This document shows positions 8,610 through 18,249 of a stretch of 64,000 nucleotides of DNA, in pieces (positions within the stretch are counted from its first letter, which is position 1; every line of letters starts with the position of its first letter). The notes under the pieces are model-generated. The model searched no databases, was not told where the DNA came from, and worked only from the letters and a program-made list of their open reading frames with translations. The translations under genes and the position numbers were made by a program. Source of the stretch: Meiothermus sp. Pnk-1 (GTDB taxonomy: Bacteria; Deinococcota; Deinococci; Deinococcales; Thermaceae); NCBI RefSeq assembly GCF_003226535.1, contig NZ_QKOB01000002.1, forward strand, positions 354,666 through 418,665. The letters run 5' to 3'.

Positions 8610-9112
8610 GCGCCTATTCCGGCAAATGCTTTCTCGGCTGGCAGGAGATTACCGCCCTGGTCTCGAGCCTCCTACGTCGGCTCGACCCTCACCGCTACGA
8701 CTGCATCCTGGCGGTGACCCGCGGCGGCATGATCCCGGCCTGCCTCATCAGCGAGGCCACTGACGTGCGTAATATCCTCACCGCGGCGGTGATGTTCTAC
8801 ACCGGCGCGGGTCAGACCTTGCAAGAGCCCCACTTCCTTCAGTTTCCCGGCGATGCGCTGCTCTTGGGAAAGCGCGTCCTGATTGTGGATGATGTCTGGG
8901 ATTCGGGCAAGACCGCGGTGGCGGTGCGCGAGCGGGTCAAGTTGGCGGGGGGTGAGCCTACCTTGGCTGTGCTTCACTACAAGCCCACGATGAACCAGTT
9001 CCCAGGGGATGGTCCCGATCTTTACGCTGCGGAGACCGACGCCTGGATTGTGTATCCCTGGGATCCAGCGCAGGGATGGACAAATTTGGGACAGCCTCCC
9101 CGCCAGGCTTAG
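8606..9112 (+). CDS. Purine-type phosphoribosyltransferase
   Basis: A 168-residue type I phosphoribosyltransferase: the PRPP loop is VLIVDDVWDSGKTA (about residues 92-105) and the hood region AVTRGGMIPACLIS. The acidic pair DD and GKT fit hypoxanthine/xanthine-guanine salvage enzymes (Gpt-like family) better than the pyrimidine ones. It overlaps lysC by 4 nt and so is translationally coupled to it, an odd pairing. A strong hairpin follows. Confidence 0.8.
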   Translation: MSAYSGKCFLGWQEITALVSSLLRRLDPHRYDCILAVTRGGMIPACLISEATDVRNILTAAVMFYTGAGQTLQEPHFLQFPGDALLLGKRVLIVDDVWDSGKTAVAVRERVKLAGGEPTLAVLHYKPTMNQFPGDGPDLYAAETDAWIVYPWDPAQGWTNLGQPPRQA

Positions 9113-9139
9113 CAGCCAAATATCCGCTCTCGAGAAGGA

Positions 9140-9164
9140 GGGCTCTCCCGGCTTGGGAGAGCCC
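9140..9164 (+). terminator. Hairpin terminator after the lysC operon
   Basis: A perfect 10-bp stem, GGGCTCTCCC and GGGAGAGCCC, around loop GGCTT. No T-run follows, so termination may be weak or the hairpin may protect the mRNA 3' end. Confidence 0.6.
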
Positions 9165-9224
9165 TGGGAACATCTTGGGCGTAGCCGACCAGGGAAGCTA
9201 AATACCCCCCAGCAGGGGAGGGGG

Positions 9225-9430
9225 TATACGTCGTACGCAATACGCAAAACGCCAGACGCAAAAAAGGGACGATCCCCTACGGGACGGGCTACGCCCGTAC
9301 ACCCGGGGTAGATTCCCTATCGGGACCGGCGGAGCCGGTACACCTAGGGGACGATCCCCTATCGGGACGGAGCAAGCTCCGTACACCTAGGGGACCGATC
9401 CCCTTCGTATGACGTATGACGCACGACGTT
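9225..9430 (+). repeat. Intergenic composite repeat, copy C (three full hairpin units)
   Basis: Left array of CGTACGCAATACGCAAAACGC type, then three tandem units, then a fourth truncated unit and a right array of CGTATGACGTATGACG type. The hairpins are ACGGGC-TAC-GCCCGT (9284-9298), ACCGGC-GGA-GCCGGT (9325-9339) and ACGGAGC-AA-GCTCCGT (9367-9382): spacing 41 and 42. The flanks are near-constant (GGGACGATCCCC or GGTAGATTCCC before; GTACACC after) while stems differ. The rest of the 9165-9494 gap, between the convergent phosphoribosyltransferase and mdh genes, shows no gene; it carries a CCCAGCAGGGGAGGGGG segment also related to copy A. Confidence 0.85.
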
Positions 9431-9494
9431 TGCCATAAGACGTACTGCTCGCAGGGAAGGGTTGGGGTAGGGGCCCGTTTCGCATGAAAGGGTA

Positions 9495-10484
9495 TCACTT
9501 GATCAGGCCAAGCTGCTTTACCGCGTCCCGTTCGTCGGCTAGCTCCTTGGCGCTGGCGTCCATCCTCTGGCGGCTAAATTCATTGACCTCGAGGCCCTGT
9601 ACGATGCTAAACTCTCCACCCTGGCATACACAGGGGTAGCTATAGACCAGCCCCTCAGGGATGCCGTAAGAACCATCGGAGGGGATTGCCATGCTCACCC
9701 AGTCACCCTCGGGGGTTCCCAGGGCCCAGTCGCGCATATGGTCAATGGCCGCGCTGGCTGCGCTAGCGGCTGAGGAGGCCCCACGGGCTTCGATGATGGC
9801 GGCTCCGCGCTTGGCGACAGTAGGGATGTAGGTGTTGGCGTACCACTCGTGGTCGCCCACCAGCTCGTAGGCGTTTTGGCCATCCACCTCACAGTGGAAA
9901 AGGTCTGGGTACTGGGTGAGCGAGTGGTTGCCCCAGATGGTCATCTTCTTGATGCTGCTCACCGGGCGCTTGACCTTAGCGGCGAGCTGGCTGATGGCCC
10001 GGTTGTGGTCGAGGCGGGTCATGGCGTGAAACTGGCGGGGAGAAAGGCCGGGCGCGTTATGGTAAGCGATGAGGGCGTTGGTGTTGGCGGGGTTGCCCAC
10101 CACCAGTACCTTTACGTTTTTCTTGGCGTTGTCCGAGAGGGCCCTGCCCTGGGCGGTGAAGATGGCCCCGTTGGCTTGCAGCAAATCGGCGCGCTCCATG
10201 CCGGCTTTGCGCGGCATCGCTCCCACCAGCAAGGCGTAATCGGCATCGGCGAAGGCCACGTTCGGGTCATCGGTCTGCACCACCCCGGCCAAGGTGGGGA
10301 AGGCGCAGTCTTCGAGCTCCATCACCACCCCCTGTAGAGCTTTCATGGCAGGGGTGATTTCCAGAAGTTGCAGGATGACCGGTTGGTCTTTACCCAGCAT
10401 CTCGCCCGCTGCGATCCTAAAAAGTAGGCTATAGCCAATCTGACCGGCGGGTCCGGTGACCGCCACACGAACCGGGGATTTCAT
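9495..10484 (-). CDS. mdh: Malate dehydrogenase
   Basis: Interconverts malate and oxaloacetate with NAD in the TCA cycle. The 329-residue protein is of the cytosolic/Thermus type: NAD-binding [13 protein letters not shown] near the N-terminus, substrate arginines in [24 protein letters not shown], and catalytic His in [13 protein letters not shown]. An AAAGGAGA ribosome site precedes the ATG. The last gene of a minus-strand run, it probably has its own promoter (TATGAT at 10539-10544) and a hairpin in its leader. Confidence 0.96.
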   Translation of the reverse strand: MKSPVRVAVTGPAGQIGYSLLFRIAAGEMLGKDQPVILQLLEITPAMKALQGVVMELEDCAFPTLAGVVQTDDPNVAFADADYALLVGAMPRKAGMERADLLQANGAIFTAQGRALSDNAKKNVKVLVVGNPANTNALIAYHNAPGLSPRQFHAMTRLDHNRAISQLAAKVKRPVSSIKKMTIWGNHSLTQYPDLFHCEVDGQNAYELVGDHEWYANTYIPTVAKRGAAIIEARGASSAASAASAAIDHMRDWALGTPEGDWVSMAIPSDGSYGIPEGLVYSYPCVCQGGEFSIVQGLEVNEFSRQRMDASAKELADERDAVKQLGLIK

Positions 10485-10502
10485 CTGCGATTCTCCTTTC
10501 CA

Positions 10503-10528
10503 TTCGGTGCTGCCCTTGCAGCACCGAA
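10503..10528 (-). terminator. Perfect 11-bp hairpin between the AhpD-like gene and mdh
   Basis: TTCGGTGCTGC and GCAGCACCGAA around CCTT, with no T-run. It may end the upstream transcript. If mdh starts from the TATGAT box just upstream, it would instead form the very 5' end of the mdh mRNA and could stabilise it. Confidence 0.5.
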
Positions 10529-10562
10529 ACCGTTCAGAATCATACCGCGAACCACCCTCGGC

Positions 10563-11168
10563 CTAGCGGTGCAGGTGGTAATACTCCTCGTTGGGTTTCC
10601 AGCCGAGCGCGTTGGCCAGGCGGTTGGTGAAGTTGAACATCGCCGCGACCTGGGCCGCTTCGAAGATGGCCTCGTCTGAGAGCCCCACCGCCCGCAGCGG
10701 CGTGAGGTCCTCCGGGCTCATGGTAGGAGAGTCTTGGGTCATCTTTACCGCAAAGTCCAGCAGGGCCCGCTCCCGGGGCGTCAGCTCGGCGCGGCGGTAG
10801 TTGGCGGCCAGCACCTCCGGAAGCACCAGGTCACCGCTGATCTGGCGTAAGTAGGCGGAGTGGCTGGCCAAGCAGTACTCGCACCTGTTCTCTGAAGAGA
10901 CCACCACCGCGATCATCTCCCGCTCTTTGCGCGAGAGTTGGCTGTGCTCCTCGTTTCGCATCAGGAAGTCGTAGTAGCGGAACCAGCGCAGGAAATGCTC
11001 GGGTAGCAGGGCGAAGTTGCGGGCTACATTGGGGAGTAGGCCGGTTTTCTCGAGAAACTTGGCGAAGAGCGCCTGTACGTCGGAGGGGGCCTCGCTGGGC
11101 TCGGGTACTTTGATCCAAGCGGTGGGCTCGAGGGAAGCCGCTTGCGAGTTGGATTGGGTTTGGCTCAT
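10563..11168 (-). CDS. AhpD-like / carboxymuconolactone-decarboxylase family protein
   Basis: A 201-residue all-helical protein resembling the 'peroxidase-related' AhpD-like family. The redox CxxC with its helper histidine is clear in SSENRCEYCLASHSAYL. These proteins reduce peroxides or pass electrons through the disulfide; the partner is unknown. I prefer the ATG at 11168, with GAGGTG 9 nt upstream, over the GTG at 11180. It follows the B12-binding mutase subunit by about 30 nt and may be co-transcribed. Confidence 0.8.
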   Translation of the reverse strand: MSQTQSNSQAASLEPTAWIKVPEPSEAPSDVQALFAKFLEKTGLLPNVARNFALLPEHFLRWFRYYDFLMRNEEHSQLSRKEREMIAVVVSSENRCEYCLASHSAYLRQISGDLVLPEVLAANYRRAELTPRERALLDFAVKMTQDSPTMSPEDLTPLRAVGLSDEAIFEAAQVAAMFNFTNRLANALGWKPNEEYYHLHR

Positions 11169-11200
11169 AGAGCTTTGCACCTCGGTCTAGAGAACGCCGT

Positions 11201-11623
11201 TCAGCCTTGCTGTGCTTCCCAGCGGGCGGGAGCGGCCTGTTTGAGAAACTCCACGATATCCTGCGTCGAAGTGCCAGGGCCAAATACCGCCGACACCCCC
11301 ATCTCTTTTAGGTGCGGTACGTCCTCATCCGGGATGATACCTCCTCCAAAGAGCAGGATGTCGCCCGCATTTTGTTCCTCGAGCAGGCGGCGGACCTCGC
11401 TGAAGTAATGCATGTGGGCCCCAGAAAGGATCGAGAGTCCGATGGCATCCACATCTTCTTGCAAAGCCGCCGAGACGATCATCTCTGGGGTTTGCCGCAA
11501 GCCGGTGTAGATCACTTCCATTCCCGCATCGCGCAGGGCGCGGGCCACCACCTTGGCCCCTCGGTCGTGGCCGTCAAGGCCGGGTTTGGCGATCAGCACT
11601 CGGATTCGTCTATCCATACTCAC
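11201..11623 (-). CDS. Methylmalonyl-CoA mutase, cobalamin-binding subunit
   Basis: A 140-residue B12-binding domain protein. The lower cobalt ligand is His19 in [11 protein letters not shown], with GLSILSG and [12 protein letters not shown] completing the base-off/His-on motif. It pairs with the catalytic subunit at 12441-14096 to interconvert methylmalonyl-CoA and succinyl-CoA; the split arrangement is known in archaea and some bacteria. The GTG start overlaps the stop of the esterase gene by 4 nt. Confidence 0.9.
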   Translation of the reverse strand: MSMDRRIRVLIAKPGLDGHDRGAKVVARALRDAGMEVIYTGLRQTPEMIVSAALQEDVDAIGLSILSGAHMHYFSEVRRLLEEQNAGDILLFGGGIIPDEDVPHLKEMGVSAVFGPGTSTQDIVEFLKQAAPARWEAQQG

Positions 11624-12297
11624 ATTCTACCCAAAGGGGGCCCTGACCCCCTTGTCTGCGAGAAGAGCCAGCGGATAAACTCCCGCTCGCGGTAGGCGCG
11701 GTCCCAGCTATTATGTTCCACCCCGGCGTACTCGGTGAAGCGGTGGTTCTTATTCCCAGCGCGCTCAAGGGCCCGCTGCAAAACCCGGCTAAACTCCACC
11801 GGAACCACCGTATCGGCGTCACCGTGGAAGTTCCACACCGGCAGATGCCCCAACCTAGACATCACCGCGAAGGGGTCGGCAGCCCCGCAAATGGGAGCCA
11901 AGGCGGCGAATTTGTCGGGGTAGCGAATGGCCATATTCCAAGCCCCATGCCCTCCCATCGAGAGCCCGGTCAGGTAAATACGTCGGGAGTCGATCTGGGC
12001 TTTACGCTCGAGCTCGCAAAGCAAAGCGTAAACAGCCTCGAGCACCGTTCCCTGCCATAGCAATCCCTGTGGGCACTGTGGCATCAGCACTAAGGCGGGC
12101 CAGTCTTCAGGATTTTCCCGGATAGCTGGGCCAAGGCCCACGGTGGTCTGCTTCTTGCCATCGCAGCCCCGCTCGCCCGAGCCGTGCAAGAAGACCACCA
12201 GCGGCCAGCCCTCCTTGGGCGGAGGGCCATCGGGGACGTACAGCGCGTAGGGCAGGGTGTCGAAAGCGGCCTTGCGGTAGCGGAAGCGCACGCTCAT
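11620..12297 (-). CDS. Alpha/beta-hydrolase, esterase (dienelactone hydrolase/PHB-depolymerase-like)
   Basis: A 225-residue alpha/beta hydrolase. It shows the oxyanion-hole HGSGERG (about residue 36), the nucleophile elbow [12 protein letters not shown] and a late GDADTVVP aspartate segment; the catalytic His is likely in GVEHNSWD near the C-terminus. No signal peptide. It lies between the two methylmalonyl-CoA mutase subunits and is translationally coupled to the smaller one; a thioester or ester hydrolase function linked to that pathway is only an inference. Confidence 0.82.
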   Translation of the reverse strand: MSVRFRYRKAAFDTLPYALYVPDGPPPKEGWPLVVFLHGSGERGCDGKKQTTVGLGPAIRENPEDWPALVLMPQCPQGLLWQGTVLEAVYALLCELERKAQIDSRRIYLTGLSMGGHGAWNMAIRYPDKFAALAPICGAADPFAVMSRLGHLPVWNFHGDADTVVPVEFSRVLQRALERAGNKNHRFTEYAGVEHNSWDRAYREREFIRWLFSQTRGSGPPLGRM

Positions 12298-12440
12298 GGC
12301 CCTAAGTCTAGAGTGCCGATCAACATTTGTGTGTATAGTCCCGGCGGGGATGGTCTTTGGTCACACGTCCACCACACGCCTCAAGCCGCTACCCCGCGTC
12401 CTGCGTTTCGCGTTTGGTGTACGCCTCCGCAACGCTGCAC

Positions 12441-14096
<1,656 letters not shown>

Positions 14097-14102
14097 GCTC
14101 TG

Positions 14103-14130
14103 ATTTTATAACGCTTTTGCTGATTTGAAA
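14103..14130 (-). promoter_or_regulatory. Leaderless promoter candidate of the mutase operon
   Basis: Read on the minus strand: TTTCAA (14130-14125), 16 nt, TAAAAT (14108-14103), then 6 nt to the ATG at 14096. The box matches the leaderless pattern seen at several other genes here. Nothing else is visible in 14131-14250. Confidence 0.5.
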
Positions 14131-14258
14131 CGCTAAACCGTTAGATAGTCGCGGTTTCTCCGGGCCAGCGCCGAATCTGGCCGGGACAATCGTCATAGGT
14201 ACAAACGCCTCTGTGGCATTTGGTTGGATCCGTCTAGGCTAGGGCTGAGGAGGATAAC

Positions 14259-14831
14259 ATGACAACCGCCAAAATCACTGCTCCCACGCAAATACCAGAA
14301 CCCGCTGTCGCCCGCTTTCTCTTTTCCGACACCCGGCTGGCCCCCTTATGGCTGATCCTGAGGGTCTACTTGGGATGGCAATGGCTCGAGGCCGGTTGGG
14401 GCAAGCTCACCAACCCAGCCGGGGTATGGGTGGGTGAAAAGGCAGGTGTGGCCCTCGCCGCTTTTCTCAAGGGAGCGCTGACCAAGACCACTGGCGAACA
14501 CCCCGACGTGACCGGCTGGTACGCTTGGTTTATCTCCCATGTGGCCTTACCCAACGCCAAGGCCTTTAGCTACTTGGTGGTCTTCGGAGAAATCCTAGTG
14601 GGGTTGGCTCTGATCCTGGGTCTTTTCACCGGCTTAGCGGCTTTCTTTGGAGGCTTCATGAATGCAGCCTTCCTGCTGGCGGGAACGGTGAGCGCCAACC
14701 CCTGGATGTTCATCGTGGCGACTTGGCTGGTGCTGGCCTGGCGGAGTGCAGGTTACTGGGGCCTGGATGGCTGGGTGCTGCCTCGCTTGGGAGCGTTCTT
14801 TGGGAGAGGCGATCGTTCGCCTGCTGGCTAA
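14259..14831 (+). CDS. DoxX/DoxD-family membrane protein
   Basis: A 190-residue inner-membrane protein with about four hydrophobic segments, including LWLILRVYLGWQWLEAGWGK and AFSYLVVFGEILVGLALILG. It resembles the DoxX/DoxD family, some members of which are the large subunit of thiosulfate:quinone oxidoreductase; others act in redox homeostasis. No DoxA partner is adjacent, so the electron donor is open. A strong ribosome site, GAGGAGG, precedes the ATG, and an intrinsic-type hairpin follows the gene. Confidence 0.82.
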   Translation: MTTAKITAPTQIPEPAVARFLFSDTRLAPLWLILRVYLGWQWLEAGWGKLTNPAGVWVGEKAGVALAAFLKGALTKTTGEHPDVTGWYAWFISHVALPNAKAFSYLVVFGEILVGLALILGLFTGLAAFFGGFMNAAFLLAGTVSANPWMFIVATWLVLAWRSAGYWGLDGWVLPRLGAFFGRGDRSPAG

Positions 14832-14841
14832 GCGCCCTCTC

Positions 14842-14887
14842 AGACCCCACGGGAGAGAACACCTCTAGGCCTTCCGTGGGGTCTTTA
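14842..14887 (+). terminator. Terminator of the DoxX-family gene
   Basis: AGACCCCACGG (14842-14852) pairs perfectly with CCGTGGGGTCT (14874-14884) and is followed by TT. Confidence 0.75.
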
Positions 14888-14976
14888 CACAATGCCTTGA
14901 CGAGACAAAGCCATTGTGCGACCATTGAACCCGGACAGGCCTGGAGCAGGTGTCGGTAGTGGGGCTGTCCTAGACA

Positions 14977-15053
14977 CGGGGAGTAGCGCAGTCTGGTAGC
15001 GCATCTGCTTTGGGAGCAGAGGGTCGGAGGTTCGAATCCTCTCTCCCCGACCA
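14977..15053 (+). tRNA. tRNA-Pro (anticodon TGG)
   Basis: Acceptor stem CGGGGAG/CTCCCCG, anticodon loop TTTGGGA with TGG at its centre, T-loop GGTTCGAATCC, discriminator A and an encoded CCA. All arms fold. It is the first of a tRNA pair, 27 nt before tRNA-Gly. Confidence 0.95.
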
Positions 15054-15080
15054 AGCGACCGGCAGTGTGTAAAGCCACGC

Positions 15081-15156
15081 GCGGGAGTAGCTCAGTTGGT
15101 AGAGCATTAGCCTTCCAAGCTAAGGGTCGCGGGTTCGAGTCCCGTCTCCCGCTCCA
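15081..15156 (+). tRNA. tRNA-Gly (anticodon TCC)
   Basis: Acceptor stem GCGGGAG/CTCCCGC, D-arm AGCTCAGTTGGTAGAGC, anticodon loop CTTCCAA, T-arm GGGTTCGAGTCCC, discriminator T as usual for bacterial tRNA-Gly, and encoded CCA. A terminator follows directly. Confidence 0.95.
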
Positions 15157-15163
15157 AGTTTTT

Positions 15164-15200
15164 GGCGTCCAGAAGTTGTGGTCTTCCGGACGCCCTTTTT
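15164..15200 (+). terminator. Intrinsic terminator of the tRNA-Pro/tRNA-Gly pair
   Basis: GGCGTCC and GGACGCC pair outside, GAAG and CTTC inside with one A-C mismatch, followed by a run of five T. Confidence 0.85.
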
Positions 15201-15393
15201 CTATTTGAAGGTAGCCTTGATCCGCTCGCGCGTCTCTCGCCTGCGGGTGTGCCCGGCATGCAGGCGCTCACCCTGCCAGTCTTCCCGACGTAGCGCCAGC
15301 GCAAGCCGGTGGTGAGCATCAGGTAAAACATCGGGTACGATGCGGCCTGGGCCGGGTGGGAGCTGTGGCGGGCCTACCAAGCGTGATAGGGGC
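15201..15393. other. Region with no supported gene after the tRNA pair
   Basis: An open minus-strand frame runs through here and stops at the tRNA terminator (peptide ends with HAGHTRRRETRERIK). It could be the worn end of an integrase-like or other mobile gene next to the tRNA, but I see no defining motif and no start. Base composition falls from here to about 16.0 kb. Confidence 0.3.
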
Positions 15394-15573
15394 ATGAAGC
15401 GTGTGGGCCCTAAAGCGCCCAAACCGAAAACCATCGGCCCAAACCCAAATTCATGGGCAGATGACTTCGTTGTCATCGAACCTGCTAACCCCAACCAAAG
15501 ACCCCTACCCCCACAAGTCAAACTCAAAGGCAAAAAAAGCTCATTTGAATATGTCAAAGAACAGCGAAGATGA
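15394..15573 (+). CDS. Small basic protein, possible antitoxin partner of the PIN protein
   Basis: A 59-residue reading frame (GTP-type name not assignable) ends 23 nt inside the PIN gene in another frame, the layout of many toxin-antitoxin pairs. It is rich in Pro, Lys and Asn and has no recognised DNA-binding fold. A 23-residue earlier ATG at 15340 (18 codons upstream) is also possible. No ribosome site stands out. Its reality rests mainly on position and the similar, lower-GC composition shared with the PIN gene. Confidence 0.4.
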   Translation: MKRVGPKAPKPKTIGPNPNSWADDFVVIEPANPNQRPLPPQVKLKGKKSSFEYVKEQRR

Positions 15574-16015
15574 ACTTGTTGTCTTTGATACCAACGCGCT
15601 GATCCAAATACATACCCAAGAGCGCTTCAGTCAGTTGGCCTTATCGGTTTACCAAAAAGCCGGGTACATCGGGGTTTGCAATCGGGTTGTGCCTGAAATG
15701 GCTGGGGCAACCGGGGCTATGGTGCGAAGCAAAAGCCTTAGCAAAGCCGATAGAAACAAGATTCAATCCTTCTTGCTGGACAACCTGGAAAACTGGCCGG
15801 TACTTCCAGTTTCAAAAACGGTTTGCCGCAAAGCCTTTGACCTATGCCGAAAACACCCCCTCAAAGGGGCCGATGCCGTACACCTGGCCGCTGCGCTGGA
15901 TATGCAACTATTTCGTGAGCTAAGGTTTTTCACCCTGGACAAAACCCTGTACCAGGCCGCCCTAAAAGAAAAAGTTCCGGTTGTAGCGGTCTCGGAGTTC
16001 GAAGGTGGCCGGTAG
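15551..16015 (+). CDS. PIN-domain protein, VapC-toxin-like
   Basis: A 154-residue PIN-domain protein, predicted Mg-dependent RNase. The four acidic positions are in place: Asp13 (FDTNALI), Glu49 (RVVPEM), Asp108 (KGADAVHLAAAL) and Asp130 (FFTLD). I use the ATG at 15551, which gives MSKNSEDELVVFDTN; the longer frame from 15401 overlaps the small upstream gene. Codons and bases are more AT-rich than in the surrounding genes, and three tRNA genes flank it, both signs of acquisition. Either a toxin or a housekeeping PIN RNase. Confidence 0.75.
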   Translation: MSKNSEDELVVFDTNALIQIHTQERFSQLALSVYQKAGYIGVCNRVVPEMAGATGAMVRSKSLSKADRNKIQSFLLDNLENWPVLPVSKTVCRKAFDLCRKHPLKGADAVHLAAALDMQLFRELRFFTLDKTLYQAALKEKVPVVAVSEFEGGR

Positions 16016-16200
16016 ACAGACCTTCCGCATCCTCATCGTGGGCAAGTCGGGCTCGGGGAATCCGGCGCATGGAGGAGCGCTACACCGTGGGCGAAGACGG
16101 CGACCCCACCCCCACAGCCTTCCGCCAAGGCAAACGGAATACGGGTTATGCCTGCTACATTATTGCCCGGGCCAATTTCTGCACAGAGCTGAAGGGGTAG
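16005..16200 (+). pseudogene. Fragmentary reading frames, possible broken P-loop gene
   Basis: A frame starting at GTG 16005 reads FRILIVGKSGSGN, close to a Walker A loop of a GTPase, then loses sense. A second frame opens at ATG 16069 and gives 43 residues (MEERYTVGEDGDPTP... to TAG at 16200). A frameshift joining the two would make one damaged gene overlapping the PIN stop codon. The original function is unknown. Confidence 0.3.
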
Positions 16201-16216
16201 GTGTCTTTTAGGCGCC

Positions 16217-16250
16217 AAAAAGGAAAAGCCCGGGTACAGCAACCCGAACT
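16217..16250 (-). terminator. Terminator of tRNA-Arg
   Basis: On the minus strand a CGGGT/ACCCG stem is followed by GGGCTTTTCCTTTTT. It lies 16 nt beyond the tRNA 3' end. Confidence 0.65.
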
Positions 16251-16265
16251 TTTCGCCTTCTGGAC

Positions 16266-16341
16266 TGGCGGGCCTGGAGCGATTCGAACGCCCGACCTAC
16301 GGCTTAGAAGGCCGCTGCTCTATCCGCTGAGCTACAGGCCC
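16266..16341 (-). tRNA. tRNA-Arg (anticodon TCT)
   Basis: Minus strand: acceptor GGGCCTG/CAGGCCC, D-arm AGCTCAGCGGATAGAGC, anticodon loop CTTCTAA, T-arm CGGGCGTTCGAATCGCTCC (one weak pair), discriminator G and encoded CCA. Confidence 0.93.
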
Positions 16342-16411
16342 ACATCGAGCTAGTATAGCCTGAGCAGGAGGAGGGCTCAACACCAGAGAGGGTCGTGCTA
16401 AGCTTCGGGTT

Positions 16412-16915
16412 ATGGGGCCCATTTTTCTGAGCGCCATCAACCAGATGGATCGGGCAGCGTTCGTTGAAGCAGTGGGTTGGGTGTTTGAGGGTTCCCCCTG
16501 GGTAGCCGAACGGGCTTGGGCCACCCGTCCTTGGGCGAGTGTGGAGGGGCTGCACCAGGCCATGTGCCAGATGGTCGAGATGGCCCCCATCGCCCTCAAG
16601 CTGGATCTGATCCGAGCTCACCCCGACCTGGGTAGCCGAGCCCGGATGGCTGAGGCTTCCGCTCGAGAACAAAAGGGGGCTGGGCTGGACACCCTGGCCC
16701 CTGAGGAATTCGATCGTCTTCAGCGGCTCAACCGCTCTTATAGAGAAAAGTTTGGCTTTCCCTTTATCCTGGCGGTGCGAGGCAAGACCAAAGGCGAGGT
16801 TTTGCAGGCGCTAGAAGAGCGGCTGGAGCACGATAAACAAACCGAGCTGGAAGCTGCCCTCGAGCAGATCTACCGCATCGCTTGGTGGCGCCTGAGCGAG
16901 GTGGTAAATCCTTAG
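16412..16915 (+). CDS. uraD: OHCU decarboxylase
   Basis: Decarboxylates 2-oxo-4-hydroxy-4-carboxy-5-ureidoimidazoline to S-allantoin, the third step from urate. The 167-residue protein has the catalytic AHPDLGSRARM (His about 69), the following SAREQKGAGLD-type loop and the EKFGFPFILAVRGK strand of the family. It opens the purine-degradation cluster; puuD follows 9 nt later behind a GGAGG. An extended -10, TGC-TAAGCT (16396-16404), lies 7 nt before the ATG, so the cluster transcript is probably leaderless. A second Met at codon 12 is an alternative start. Confidence 0.93.
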   Translation: MGPIFLSAINQMDRAAFVEAVGWVFEGSPWVAERAWATRPWASVEGLHQAMCQMVEMAPIALKLDLIRAHPDLGSRARMAEASAREQKGAGLDTLAPEEFDRLQRLNRSYREKFGFPFILAVRGKTKGEVLQALEERLEHDKQTELEAALEQIYRIAWWRLSEVVNP

Positions 16916-16924
16916 GAGGCCCGT

Positions 16925-18244
16925 GTGATTGATCCGCTTCATCAAGACCGCCTGAGGGTGGTACGTTGGCCTTGGATAGTGGCCTTGCTGGCGATCTTTG
17001 GCATCGGCGTGGCCCTAACCGTGGCCAACGGGTGGCAGGCCCATGCCAAGGAGTTTTTAAACCTGCTGGTGCGCTGGTTACACATCACCTACGGCATCGC
17101 CTGGATCGGGGCTAGCTTCTACTTCATCTTTCTGGAGAACGCCCTCGAGCGCCATAACGTACGCCCGGAGCTTTCCGGGAACATCTGGGCCATTCACGGC
17201 GGAGGGGTATACTACCTCGAGAAGTACAAAACTGCTCCCCCTAAGCTCCCGCCGTACTTGCACTGGTTCAAGTGGGACGCCTACTTGACCTGGGTGACGG
17301 GCTTCTTGCTGCTGGTCATCGTCTACTACTCCGACCCTCGAGCCAACCTGCTGGCGCCGGGAAGCTCGCTCTCGAGCGCTGTGGCGATCCTCATCGCGGT
17401 GGGGAGCCTGGTGGGGGCCTGGCTGATTTACGTAGGGCTTTCGCGCACGGCGTTGCTGTACCGGCCTGCGCTCTTCCTAGCGGTGGGAGGGGTGTTGGTG
17501 GCGGGAGCGGCTTGGGCGCTGTCGCAGATCTACAGCGGGCGCGGGGCTTTCATGCACGTGGGGGCCATGCTCGGCACGATCATGGCGGCCAATGTCTTCT
17601 TCGTGATCATCCCCTCGCAAAAGGCCCTGGTTCGCGCCGCGCAGAAGGGGGAAGCCCTAGACCCGGCCTTCGTCAACTGGGTGCAGCTGAGATCGCGCCA
17701 CAACAATTACCTGACCCTGCCGGTCCTCTTCACCATGATCGCCCACCACTTTCCCTTTACCTACACCTACGGGGCCAACTGGCTAATCTTGGTGTTGCTC
17801 TTTGCGGCGGGGGTGGCGGTACGACACTTCATCAACGTGACCGAGCAACAGCACCACACGACCCTAAAGACCGGCGGGGCCATGCCCTATTTGCTGGTAG
17901 TTGCGGCAGTGCTGGTGTTGGGGGTCTTTTATCTCACCGCGCCCAAGGGCGGCAAGACCGCCCTTAGCGGGGAACCGGTAACCTTCGAAGAGGTTCAGGC
18001 CATCATCAACACCCACTGCCATGTCTGCCACGCGGCTCATCCTACCCAGCCCGGTTTTGCTTCGGCTCCGGCGGGGGTGATGTTCGACACCCCCCAGGAG
18101 ATCCTAGCCCAGGCGGGGCGGATCAAGCAGGTGGCGGTGGACTCCGAGTATATGCCGCTGGGAAACATTACCCACATGACCCAGGAAGAACGCTCCAGGC
18201 TCGGGGCTTGGGTCAGCCAAGGGGCCAAGGGTCCGGTAAAGTAG
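16925..18244 (+). CDS. puuD: Urate oxidase (hydroxylase) PuuD, membrane protein with C-terminal cytochrome c
   Basis: Oxidises urate to 5-hydroxyisourate at the membrane, feeding electrons to a cytochrome chain instead of making H2O2 as uricase does. The 439 residues hold an N-terminal DUF989 region of about eight membrane segments with conserved-looking HITYGIAWIGASFYF and HNNYLTLPVLFTM, then a C-terminal cytochrome c domain with Cys365-His-Val-Cys368-His369 and a likely axial Met in EYMPLGN. GTG start after GGAGG. It sits between uraD and uraH, the next two steps of the same conversion. Confidence 0.92.
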   Translation: MIDPLHQDRLRVVRWPWIVALLAIFGIGVALTVANGWQAHAKEFLNLLVRWLHITYGIAWIGASFYFIFLENALERHNVRPELSGNIWAIHGGGVYYLEKYKTAPPKLPPYLHWFKWDAYLTWVTGFLLLVIVYYSDPRANLLAPGSSLSSAVAILIAVGSLVGAWLIYVGLSRTALLYRPALFLAVGGVLVAGAAWALSQIYSGRGAFMHVGAMLGTIMAANVFFVIIPSQKALVRAAQKGEALDPAFVNWVQLRSRHNNYLTLPVLFTMIAHHFPFTYTYGANWLILVLLFAAGVAVRHFINVTEQQHHTTLKTGGAMPYLLVVAAVLVLGVFYLTAPKGGKTALSGEPVTFEEVQAIINTHCHVCHAAHPTQPGFASAPAGVMFDTPQEILAQAGRIKQVAVDSEYMPLGNITHMTQEERSRLGAWVSQGAKGPVK

Positions 18245-18249
18245 AAAGT

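Noticed and set aside
9266..9400. The tandem repeat units looked like a CRISPR array.
   Set aside because: The variable parts are short self-complementary hairpins rather than unique spacers, units are about 41 bp, and no cas gene is near.
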